Of a stretch of DNA of 46,509 bases, positions 38,696-46,509 are shown one piece after another. The notes under the pieces are model-generated. The model saw only the letters and a program-made list of their open reading frames with translations. It was not told the origin of the DNA and made no database searches. The position numbers and the translations under genes are program-made. Numbering within the stretch: position 1 is the first letter of the stretch; every line of letters starts with the position of its first letter. The DNA comes from Parcubacteria group bacterium GW2011_GWA2_43_11. Its GTDB lineage: Bacteria > Patescibacteriota > Minisyncoccia > Phycocordibacterales > UBA12088. The stretch is from positions 1-46,509 of the forward strand of contig LCFC01000001.1 in NCBI GenBank assembly GCA_000998805.1. The letters are read 5' to 3'.

Positions 38696-40936
38696 CTACA
38701 AGTTCTTCCCTTCCTTATACGTCAAAGTCCGCATCTTTCGTCGTCTGCCAATAAGCACAACTCCCACACCTACAAGTGCGATGAGTATTCCCAGCATGTT
38801 TCCATATCGTACCCATACGGTTTGCTTCGGGTCAGTAAATGAAAGTGGGTGCGATGCCTCTTGCTTAAGTTTGATACCTGCAAGAGAATTTTCTTGTGCT
38901 AAGTATGAGAGTGTCTCCATCCCGAAAGCAATATTTTCTGGTGCCCCTTGTACATACTCGTCTGTAAGAAAGTCAGAATCACCTATCACGATAATGTGGG
39001 GTAGGTTTTTACCCGCCACATCCTCTGCGGGTTTTAGCAGTACACCAAGTAGTTGTTGACTTAAATTGTTTTGAGCAAAGGTACCTTGTGGGTCAAGCAC
39101 AAAGTTTTCTTTCTGTAGCCCTCCAAACGGTGATGTTTGTATAAGCGGGGTGCTTTGTAGTTGTTTTGCTGCAACAGTGTTGTCGTTGATAGACATACTG
39201 CTACCCCATGGAATAGTCACGTTTGTTAATTCTGAGCCCACAAACACGCCTTCTGTTACGAGTGCTCGAATATATGCTGGGTATGGAAGGAAGTATGTGA
39301 CACCACCACCTCCCATTTGTACCGTTTGGTTCGAGCGAAGATCATACGCCATGTCTTGATGTACTGTTACACCATACTCCTCAAGAAGTGTATCCGTACT
39401 GGTACTGTTTGGAAGCACCACCATGTACTGCGTATTTACTTCAAGGCCATCTACAAGGAACAAGGCATTCCTTCCAGAAGCGAGATAAGCACGCAACGAC
39501 TCTTCATGCAATGAGTCAAGTGGTCCTGTCGGCTTTGAAACGACAAGTGTGGTGACGTCCTCTCTAATAGTAGAGGTAGCTGAGTCAAGAACAATGTCTT
39601 CAATAATGAATTGCTTTCCCATCTCTTGTGCGAAGAGTGTGTAACCTTGTTTTGAAGATTTGCCACCCATATCAAGAAAACCGATTTTCTTTTTCTCTGT
39701 CTTAGTAAGCTCGCTAATAAAGCTCGTGAGTTGATACTCAAGGTCTGAAGTGTTCTGGATTAGTGGAATTGCCTTATGTTCTTCACCTACTCGTATTGCG
39801 ATTCCAAAGTACGCTTGCTTGACTTGAAATTCTCCGTTACCGGATATGTTGAACTGCACAGGTCGTACACCATTCTCTTGTGCCTCAGTGGCTACAGCCT
39901 CATCGGTTTCTGGATTTTTGTAGGTTATAGAGAGATTTGAACCACTATACGTGCCGTAATCTTTAAGAATATCTTTTACCGTCCGAGAAATTGGCTGGAA
40001 CTGCGCAGGAAGATTTGCAGACTCATACAACACGATTTCTACTTCACTTGGAATGTTTGCAAGTATATCTTTGGTTGAGTCTGTGAGGGTGTAGATGTTT
40101 CCTTCAGTCAGGTCTAGACGAAAGCTCGGGAAAAAAGCAAAGCCAGACGTTGCCACCAAGACCCCGAGTAGTACGAGCACAAGTGTTCTCTGCTGTAAAA
40201 CTTTTTTTGAATATCGACTGGTCCTTCTTGCAATGAGCTTCATGTGTCCCAGTTCCAAAAAAACAACAGTAAAAAGTATGAAGTACCACACATCACGTAT
40301 ATCAAGCACACCTCGTGCAATAGCTTCATAATGAGGAAGTACTGAGAGACGAGAAAAAATAGTACCGAGCCATGTGGGTAAGCTTATGGTTACAAGCTCA
40401 TACCCCATAATGATAAGCATAAAGGTACCAAGAACACTTACCATAAGTGCGGGAACTTGATTCCTAAAGAATGTTGAGACGGCAATACCAAGGCTCACAA
40501 GCGCACTTGCGAGCAGGACTCCTGCTACGTATTGTCCGAGGTAGACACCAAGGTCTAGTTCACCGAAAAATCGTAGTGTAACGGCTATTGGAAGGCTAGC
40601 GAGTAGTACCACCGCAGAGAAGACAAGTGCGGAAAGGTACTTTCCTAAAATGAGCTCTCGGTCGCGTATCGGGTGTGTGAGTAATATCTCAAGTGTTTCT
40701 TTGTTTGTTTCTTCTGCAATACTTCCCATAGTGATAGCGGGGATGAATAGCAGGAAAAACCATGGTAAAAGAGCAAAAAGACCTTGTACTGACGCTTGTC
40801 CAACCAAAAATACATTTTGGAAAAAAAGAAACTCCCATACTGCTATAAACACTCCGGCAATGATGTAGGTTGTTGGGTTGTAGAGGTACCCGCGCATTTC
40901 TTTTTTAAAAATTGCGCAAATGTTTCGTGTATCCAT
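38696..40936 (-). CDS. ABC-2 permease fused to GldG-like auxiliary domain
   Basis: N-terminal six-TM ABC-2 permease (IPAITMGSIAEETNKETLEILLTHPI), then GldG-like extracytoplasmic region, C-terminal TM; start at MDTRNIC. Confidence 0.85.
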   Translation of the reverse strand: MDTRNICAIFKKEMRGYLYNPTTYIIAGVFIAVWEFLFFQNVFLVGQASVQGLFALLPWFFLLFIPAITMGSIAEETNKETLEILLTHPIRDRELILGKYLSALVFSAVVLLASLPIAVTLRFFGELDLGVYLGQYVAGVLLASALVSLGIAVSTFFRNQVPALMVSVLGTFMLIIMGYELVTISLPTWLGTIFSRLSVLPHYEAIARGVLDIRDVWYFILFTVVFLELGHMKLIARRTSRYSKKVLQQRTLVLVLLGVLVATSGFAFFPSFRLDLTEGNIYTLTDSTKDILANIPSEVEIVLYESANLPAQFQPISRTVKDILKDYGTYSGSNLSITYKNPETDEAVATEAQENGVRPVQFNISGNGEFQVKQAYFGIAIRVGEEHKAIPLIQNTSDLEYQLTSFISELTKTEKKKIGFLDMGGKSSKQGYTLFAQEMGKQFIIEDIVLDSATSTIREDVTTLVVSKPTGPLDSLHEESLRAYLASGRNALFLVDGLEVNTQYMVVLPNSTSTDTLLEEYGVTVHQDMAYDLRSNQTVQMGGGGVTYFLPYPAYIRALVTEGVFVGSELTNVTIPWGSSMSINDNTVAAKQLQSTPLIQTSPFGGLQKENFVLDPQGTFAQNNLSQQLLGVLLKPAEDVAGKNLPHIIVIGDSDFLTDEYVQGAPENIAFGMETLSYLAQENSLAGIKLKQEASHPLSFTDPKQTVWVRYGNMLGILIALVGVGVVLIGRRRKMRTLTYKEGKNL

Positions 40937-40940
40937 AAGC

Positions 40941-41867
40941 CTAAGCTGTAGTAGTGAGTTTATAAAAGACATCCTCAAGTTTTACCTCTCGTTCTGCGCA
41001 TTTCCAGATAGTCCAAGCATGACTACCTGCAAGCTTCGAAAGTTCAGGGGGAAATGGAGTTCCAGAAGAAACAGTAACAGCAATAGTACTCTTCTTCCCC
41101 TCTTTCTTTGTTACCTCCACCTTTTCGACGCCAGAAATTTTTTGGAGAAGTTTTTCTACATCATCACCTTCCACTTCGATATCAAAGACCTGTTTTTTGT
41201 CGGTATTTTGTGAAAGCTCTCTGGTAGTACCTTGGGCGACAAGTGAGCCTTTTGAAATAATGTACAAATAGTCACACACTGCCTGCGCTTCCTGCATCAC
41301 ATGCGTACTCATAATAACCGTTCTATCTTTTGCCAAATCACGTATCAATGCACGAATATCAGTACGTTGGTTGGGGTCAAGCCCTTCTGTCGGTTCATCG
41401 AGAATAAGTACGTTTGGTCGATGTAAAAGTGCCATTGCAAGTCCTGTGCGTTGTTTATAACCCTTAGAGAGTTCTTTTACGGGTTTGTAAAATACCTCAT
41501 CAAGGTGCACCGAGTCCACCACAAAATCAAACGCATCGCGCCTTTTGCTTTTTGGAATGTTCTTAAGGTCAGCAGAAAAGTCGAGGGCTTCAGAAACAAG
41601 CATGTCTCCATAGAGTGGGTTTGTTTCCGGCATATACCCAATTTGTTTTTGTGCTTCTTGAGGGTGGGTGATAACCGACACATCGTCAACAGTTACTTCC
41701 CCACTGTCAGGTAGAAGGTACCCTGTCATTAAGCGCATGGAAGTCGTTTTACCCGCACCGTTTGGGCCTAGTAATCCGACCACAATTCCCTTCCCTATCT
41801 CAAATGACAGCTCTTTGACGGCGTACATGTCATTAAATTTTTTTGAAAGTTCTTTAACTTTTATCAT
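40941..41867 (-). CDS. ABC transporter ATP-binding protein (Gld/drug-export type)
   Basis: LGPNGAGKTTSMRLMTGYL, LSKGYKQRTGLAMALLHRPNVLILDEPTEGLDPNQ. Confidence 0.95.
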   Translation of the reverse strand: MIKVKELSKKFNDMYAVKELSFEIGKGIVVGLLGPNGAGKTTSMRLMTGYLLPDSGEVTVDDVSVITHPQEAQKQIGYMPETNPLYGDMLVSEALDFSADLKNIPKSKRRDAFDFVVDSVHLDEVFYKPVKELSKGYKQRTGLAMALLHRPNVLILDEPTEGLDPNQRTDIRALIRDLAKDRTVIMSTHVMQEAQAVCDYLYIISKGSLVAQGTTRELSQNTDKKQVFDIEVEGDDVEKLLQKISGVEKVEVTKKEGKKSTIAVTVSSGTPFPPELSKLAGSHAWTIWKCAEREVKLEDVFYKLTTTA

Positions 41868-41917
41868 AAGAATGCATAACTTTTACAAAACAACACCCAA
41901 TAATTTTTTACTTCGTA

Positions 41918-41947
41918 AGTATACAACAAAATAGTCGTTGTTTTCAA
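41918..41947 (-). promoter_or_regulatory. Putative promoter of the ABC operon
   Basis: TTGAAA - 18 bp - TATACT on the minus strand. Confidence 0.5.
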
Positions 41948-42026
41948 AACCAAAAGTCTCAGAAAAAATTACGGTATATGTCGAGTGTAATCAAAAAATA
42001 GGATTAAAAAACAAAAATGTGGTACA

Positions 42027-42334
42027 CAAAAAAATCACACCCCCAACGAATTGGGGGTGGATGGATGCGGCGTGGCCCGAACTGTATATGTGGCTAATCC
42101 TTTGAAGGAGAGCCTAAGTGGCCGTGCATCCGTGCCGGCGACGGGTGTTTCAGAAACTGCGGCGGCAAAAGATCGGCTCCGATGATGTTGCAATATAATT
42201 TAAATTACCACTTTGGGCGGTTTGAAACAGAAGCACACTGGAGTTTTTCATCGTTGCACCTTTTTTTGGATTTTTGATCGGGGAAAAACAGTTTTTGCCT
42301 TTTTTTTCTTCTACCTACTATATTAACAATTCTG
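42027..42334 (-). ncRNA. Predicted structured small transcript, copy B (contains sORF)
   Basis: Promoter TTGACA(42368-42363)-16-TATTGT(42346-42341). Terminator CACCCCCAA-TTCG-TTGGGGGTG then TGATTTTTTT. Confidence 0.72.
42150..42251 (-). CDS. 33-codon ORF in copy B: MKNSSVLLFQTAQSGNLNYIATSSEPIFCRRSF
   Basis: AAGGTG SD 5 nt before ATG; conserved MKNSxV / AQSGxxNYxA with copy A. Confidence 0.5.
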   Translation of the reverse strand: MKNSSVLLFQTAQSGNLNYIATSSEPIFCRRSF

Positions 42335-42724
42335 CTTACTACAATATTTCTATTTTTGAATTTGTCAAGGGTTGGAATACATTGACAAATGTCATATACG
42401 TGTCATAAAGAACTGTTCTTAATGCGTATAACAATGTATGCGGAAAGGAATATACATAGAAGTGCGATAGTGTACTGCCACCATGAAAATGAAAATGGCT
42501 GGAGTGCTGGTACAACAACGACTCGTGAGTTACCAGCATTGTCAATAACTTTGATGTACACAGATTTTTTTGTGCTCGTGTGTCTTAGGCATCGAATATG
42601 TTTTTAACGGAAACAGGGTGTAGATGTACTTTTTGTCACCTGTACACCTATAATTGGCAACTGGTATAGTGGTAGGATAAAACGCTTTGTGCGTTGCGTC
42701 TATTATTACTACGTATTATTTTGT

Positions 42725-43183
42725 ATGAAATATCTAAAACAAAACACACTTAAATTAAGTATTGCTTGCTTGGTACTTGTTGCAGGAATTTTTGCAATTC
42801 AAACAACTAACGCTTCACGCGGTGTTGGTTCCAATGAAGGTAATGTGCGCACTTATACGGACGATAGGGGTGAGTGGACAGAGACACCGACATCACTCAA
42901 TTTCACAAGTGACACTATGCAATGGGAGCTAGCTCCAACATCGTTTACTTACAATGACGGAGTGCATTCATGGGAAGAAACGCCCAACACCATCACTTAC
43001 AAGGGTCCAGCTGGTAGTTGGGAACAAACGCCTACCACACAGTCATTCTCAGACGGTGAAAAAAGTATGAATGAAACTCCTACCACGCGCTCATACACAG
43101 GAAATGATGAAGACCTTCTTGAAACACCGAACACGCGAGAGTATGAGGATGAGGAAGGTTCTTACGAAGCCCCTATTGATTAA
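42725..43183 (+). CDS. Secreted protein with seven ~16-residue tandem repeats
   Basis: Signal peptide MKYLKQNTLKLSIACLVLVAGIFAIQTTNA, then repeats of type xYxxxxGSWEETPTTx. Confidence 0.8.
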   Translation: MKYLKQNTLKLSIACLVLVAGIFAIQTTNASRGVGSNEGNVRTYTDDRGEWTETPTSLNFTSDTMQWELAPTSFTYNDGVHSWEETPNTITYKGPAGSWEQTPTTQSFSDGEKSMNETPTTRSYTGNDEDLLETPNTREYEDEEGSYEAPID

Positions 43184-43200
43184 TTGATACTATTGAAAAT

Positions 43201-44295
43201 ATGAAAAAAATTGTCCTCATTATATTTATTATCATTGTCGTTGTATTTGCATTTGTGTTAATGACAAATTCACAAGATTCTGTAAAGGATGCTATCAATG
43301 ATATTGCAGGCTCCGATACTCGTGTATTTTCCAAAACTTGTATCAACGAGTTTAATGAGTTGTATGCTGTGAACAAAGCTGATTTGACACAATGTAGCAG
43401 TGCTATTCGGGCTGGTTCATTTGCGGGCACCGAACCAACTCCAAAGGAAAATAATGTCGTGCTTATTTTTGATGCTTCCGGTTCTATGGCAGGCAAAGTT
43501 GGTGACGAGCGTAAAATAGACATGGCGAAAAAAGCGGTGGAAGATTTTGTTGCACAGTTGAGTGGCACAAACATACAGGTGAGTGTTGTGGTTTATGGCC
43601 ACAAAGGTGACAACACTGATGCAAACAAAAAAGCATCTTGTGCAGGTATAGAAGAGCTATACACGTTTGGTTCTGCGGACGGTGCTAAGATGGAGAGGAC
43701 ACTTAAAAGTTTTGAACCAACAGGATGGACTCCTATTGCGGATGCACTTGAAAAAGCATACGCAATTCTGAAACCATACAACACTGATACGTACAACAAC
43801 TCCATCGTTCTTATCTCCGATGGTATAGAAACATGTGATGGCGACCCTGTGGCGGTGGTACAAAGTATGGAAGAGCGCGGGTTGTCTGTAACGGCAAACG
43901 TTATTGGCTTTGATGTCGATGATGAGGCGGCCGAACAACTTAATGCTATTGCTGAAAACGGAAACGGATCATACTTTAGTGCTGCATCTCAATCTGAACT
44001 CGATTTTGCTCTCCAAAAACAAATTGACTTTATGAAAAAGTTTGATTACCGGATGCAACGAGTTTCTGAGAACTTGCAAGATATAAACAGTGCTACTGAA
44101 CTGCACTTCGGTTGTGTAAAAGCAATTGAAGTAGAGCGTGCAAAGATTCTTCTTGATATCTATGCTGATGAGAGGGTGACAAAAGAATGTGCAGAACAGG
44201 TTGATGCTATGTATTCCGAAAAATATGAAGAGGTACAACAATCTCTCTGGAACTCCTTTAATGCAATGGTGAAAGACTTCAAGCAAAAAAGTTAG
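43201..44295 (+). CDS. VWA-domain protein with N-terminal membrane anchor/signal
   Basis: MKKIVLIIFIIIVVVFAFVL; MIDAS-type DASGSMAGK; GWTPIADALEKAY; VLISDGIETCDGDP. Confidence 0.93.
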   Translation: MKKIVLIIFIIIVVVFAFVLMTNSQDSVKDAINDIAGSDTRVFSKTCINEFNELYAVNKADLTQCSSAIRAGSFAGTEPTPKENNVVLIFDASGSMAGKVGDERKIDMAKKAVEDFVAQLSGTNIQVSVVVYGHKGDNTDANKKASCAGIEELYTFGSADGAKMERTLKSFEPTGWTPIADALEKAYAILKPYNTDTYNNSIVLISDGIETCDGDPVAVVQSMEERGLSVTANVIGFDVDDEAAEQLNAIAENGNGSYFSAASQSELDFALQKQIDFMKKFDYRMQRVSENLQDINSATELHFGCVKAIEVERAKILLDIYADERVTKECAEQVDAMYSEKYEEVQQSLWNSFNAMVKDFKQKS

Positions 44296-44325
44296 TAACT
44301 TGACACCCTATAAACTGATACAAAC

Positions 44326-44350
44326 AGAGCCATGGGGGGTCCATGGCTCG
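44326..44350. terminator. Intergenic hairpin
   Basis: GAGCCATGG-ggggt-CCATGGCTC. Confidence 0.5.
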
Positions 44351-44380
44351 TAGTAAGCGATTGTTTGTGAGTAGTGATAT

Positions 44381-44758
44381 CTACATCACCTTGAAAGAAC
44401 ATGGGGTGAATTCGTAAGCGCCGTCTATGGAGTTCATCTTCAAAAGAAGTTTAGACATCCACCGGAAAATGACAAGATCAGGATATTTTTTTTCCTCTTC
44501 AGTGTCGAGAAGTGTAACTAGTTCGCTGTAAGCTCGGTGCATGTCAGGACTATCCAAAGACGGGTACAGTCTGAAAATATGCGGAGTGCATGCTGTTCGA
44601 AGCTGCTCATAATTTTCCGCAGTGCAAATTAGACCCGTAAGGAAAGTCAGAAAATTATAAGCTTCTTCAATATTTCTTGACAAAGTGCGCCCAAATACAA
44701 CAGTAAGTACTACCCGTAGCGAAAATACTACGGATTCCGTAGTTGCTTTTGTTTTCAT
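44381..44758 (-). CDS. Hypothetical protein
   Basis: 125-aa ORF with AGAGGGGAATCAA RBS. Confidence 0.55.
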   Translation of the reverse strand: MKTKATTESVVFSLRVVLTVVFGRTLSRNIEEAYNFLTFLTGLICTAENYEQLRTACTPHIFRLYPSLDSPDMHRAYSELVTLLDTEEEKKYPDLVIFRWMSKLLLKMNSIDGAYEFTPCSFKVM

Positions 44759-44844
44759 TTGATTCCCCTCTCTGTTTTGGTAAATTTCGTGATGAAATCA
44801 CCCAGTACTTTACACTGTATATAATAGTTATTCATCCCCGTCAA

Positions 44845-45555
44845 TCAGTTGGTTTGATTTAGGTCAATTTTCTCACTACCTAGCACCCACTTGTTCAGGT
44901 ACATAAAAGGTATGTTTATCAAACCAACAAGCCACTTGATGATTGTTTGTCCGACAATAAGAGGCCATAGAGGAATGACGCCGGCAAAAGCTATTGGTAG
45001 AAATATGAGGCTATCAAGAGTCAGTGCAGGAATTGTACTAAAGACATTTCTAGCCCATAAATGTCTTCCGTGTGTTTTTGCCTTAAACCAACTAAAAACG
45101 TATGCGTCTATGTTTTCTGTTATAAGAAATGCTATCCAACTTGCGACGGTAATACGAGGAACTGTCCCAAATATAGTTGCCCACATGTCTTGCGCTGTCC
45201 AGAATGGTGCTGGTGTTAGCTGTATGCTTAACCAAAAGAAAAACACCATTGCAACCTGTGTAATGAAAGCAATGAGAATCATTCTTTGGGTTTCTTTTCT
45301 TCCAAATCTCTCGTTTACAATATCAGTAAAAAGATATGTCACTGAGAAGAGTAGAACTCCACTGGGTCCGTATAGTGTCGTAAATCCTAGGTCAAAAGCA
45401 GAAATCTTCACAGCAAGTAGTTGTGCGGTTAGTGTAAATGTTACGTACAAGGCTATGAGGAGGTCTGGTTTCTGTACTTTTTTAGCGTACACACTGCCGA
45501 GGAGTGTGAAGCTTGTTATGCCTATAATCCAGATGAATATAAGAAAGAATGACAT
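44845..45555 (-). CDS. YhhQ/VUT family queuosine-precursor transporter-like
   Basis: Multi-TM; VSYLFTDIVNERFGRKETQRMI-like motif (TYLFTDIVNERFGRKETQ), FLITENIDAYVF. Confidence 0.88.
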   Translation of the reverse strand: MSFFLIFIWIIGITSFTLLGSVYAKKVQKPDLLIALYVTFTLTAQLLAVKISAFDLGFTTLYGPSGVLLFSVTYLFTDIVNERFGRKETQRMILIAFITQVAMVFFFWLSIQLTPAPFWTAQDMWATIFGTVPRITVASWIAFLITENIDAYVFSWFKAKTHGRHLWARNVFSTIPALTLDSLIFLPIAFAGVIPLWPLIVGQTIIKWLVGLINIPFMYLNKWVLGSEKIDLNQTN

Positions 45556-45980
45556 GGATGAGGATATAAGTATTACGTATTTATTTGGAGATGTAAAGTA
45601 CTGTGTTCTTATAGAAATAGTACCTATATAAGCACGATTAAAGAGTAATCAACTAATTACGCAATTTCATACAAACTTCATCATATATGTGCATAGTGTT
45701 TGAGCCCTGAGTACAAAACTCAGGATTCGTTGTTTTATTAAACATCACTATTTGTGTCGGTTTTAACAATAATTTAATTGAATTTTATCTTGTAATAAAT
45801 ATGATCATTCCTCGTCTGTAGCATTCATCCTGTGGTTGTTATTCCCTGAATTGTTGAGGCGAACTCGTAATGAGTTTTTCTTTAATATTGTGTGCATAAG
45901 GTTTTACTTCTAACATGTGTTCTTGTAAAGGAACAAGTGCTTTGTTGTGGGTGACATTATTAGTATATGCCCTATCTATC

Positions 45981-46235
45981 ATGAACTTTATAATTTGGAT
46001 TATAGTAGGAACGATAACGGGTTGGATTATTTCTTTATCCGTGAGATACGATACACGACAAAACAAGGTACTATATGTCATTCTAGGCATAGATGGTGCT
46101 GTTCTTGGTGGATGGTTCGTGTGTTACTTTGGTCGAAGTTCAATAAGCGTCTTTAACATCTACAGTACTATAGTTGCCGTTCTAGGTGCCTTCATTTTAA
46201 TTAGTTTTGTGCGCGAATTGAAAATCATTAAGTAA
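45981..46235 (+). CDS. GlsB/YeaQ/YmgE family-like small membrane protein
   Basis: MNFIIWIIVGTITGWIISL...VILGIDGAVLGGWFV. Confidence 0.65.
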   Translation: MNFIIWIIVGTITGWIISLSVRYDTRQNKVLYVILGIDGAVLGGWFVCYFGRSSISVFNIYSTIVAVLGAFILISFVRELKIIK

Positions 46236-46259
46236 TAACATTCGCTTCTTCTATTATTA

Positions 46260-46280
46260 AGGAGGGGTCCGACCTCCTTA
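46260..46280. terminator. Bidirectional hairpin between convergent genes
   Basis: AAGGAGG-ggtccga-CCTCCTT. Confidence 0.6.
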
Positions 46281-46290
46281 ATAGCATAGC

Positions 46291-46509
46291 TAAACAATAG
46301 CAAATACAAGAAGTGCGAGGAGTATTCGGTAGACTACAAATACATATAATGTATGGTTTTTAAGGAACTTGAGTAGATAGTGGATACTTGCAATGCCGGA
46401 GGTGAAGGCAACGAGTGAGGCTACGAGTATGGTTGTCCACTCACTCTCAAATACCCCTGCCTCTTTGAGTTCAAGAATTTTTTTTGCCCCAGATCCAAGG
46501 ATAATTGGA
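46291..46509 (-). CDS. uppP: Undecaprenyl-diphosphatase C-terminus (partial, runs off the window)
   Basis: Manual translation ...ILGSGAKKILELKEAGVFESEWTTILVASLVAFTSGIASIHYLLKFLKNHTLYVFVVYRILLALLVFAIV*, UppP/BacA-like C-terminal pattern; not in the supplied ORF track. Confidence 0.8.

Noticed and set aside
37765-42368. tmRNA, RNase P RNA, SRP RNA or 6S RNA interpretation of the paired transcripts
   Set aside because: No tRNA-like ends or ANNLAA-type tag, no RNase P conserved blocks, no SRP GGAAG/GCA domain seen; sORF ends with its own TGA; two copies present.
42389-42607. 72-aa plus-strand ORF upstream of the repeat protein
   Set aside because: No convincing RBS or homology; the region also forms a hairpin around ggctggtac..gttaccagc, so coding is uncertain.
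45556-45660. preQ1 riboswitch upstream of the YhhQ-like gene
   Set aside because: No recognisable AGAGGTTCTAGC...AAAAAACTAAGG-type motif by eye.
1-46509. CRISPR array
   Set aside because: No regularly spaced direct repeats and no cas genes.
1-46509. TGA recoding to glycine (Gracilibacteria/Absconditabacteria)
   Set aside because: Housekeeping genes such as recR end at TGA and contain no in-frame TGA, consistent with the standard code.

Overview
The window looks like a chromosomal segment of a reduced-genome bacterium, probably Patescibacteria/CPR, Parcubacteria-like. That is inferred from gene content and protein flavour; no database search was possible. The standard genetic code appears to be used, with TGA serving as stop. 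From 0.2 to 31 kb the content is mostly housekeeping: U32 peptidase, Pif1-like helicase, TypA/BipA, CapA-like, TopA, GreA, PBP2-MreD?-MreC-MreB, ProS, RseP, RRF, HolB-like, DnaB, RecR, GlmS, L21, RmuC, P-type ATPase, YqeY and TruB. From 31 to 46.5 kb it is accessory-like: small hypothetical genes, a tRNA-Glu, a HEPN-like ORF, a metallophosphoesterase, a Gld-type ABC exporter, a secreted repeat protein next to a VWA protein, a YhhQ-like transporter, and the 3' end of uppP. The most interesting signals are outside the annotated ORFs. (1) Two paralogous ~305-nt minus-strand transcription units flank the ABC exporter operon. Each has a near-consensus promoter with a 16-bp spacer, an SD-preceded 32/33-codon ORF (MKNSxV...AQSGxxNYxA...), a conserved structured 3' domain with a CUCUCC loop, and an intrinsic terminator. 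(2) A family of foldback elements with terminal inverted repeats sits within a few bp of stop codons. (3) Several Y-shaped (three-way-junction) inverted-repeat elements occur, one of them built onto the 3' end of the tRNA-Glu gene. (4) Two tandem paralogous genes share a 54-bp promoter block containing a dyad.
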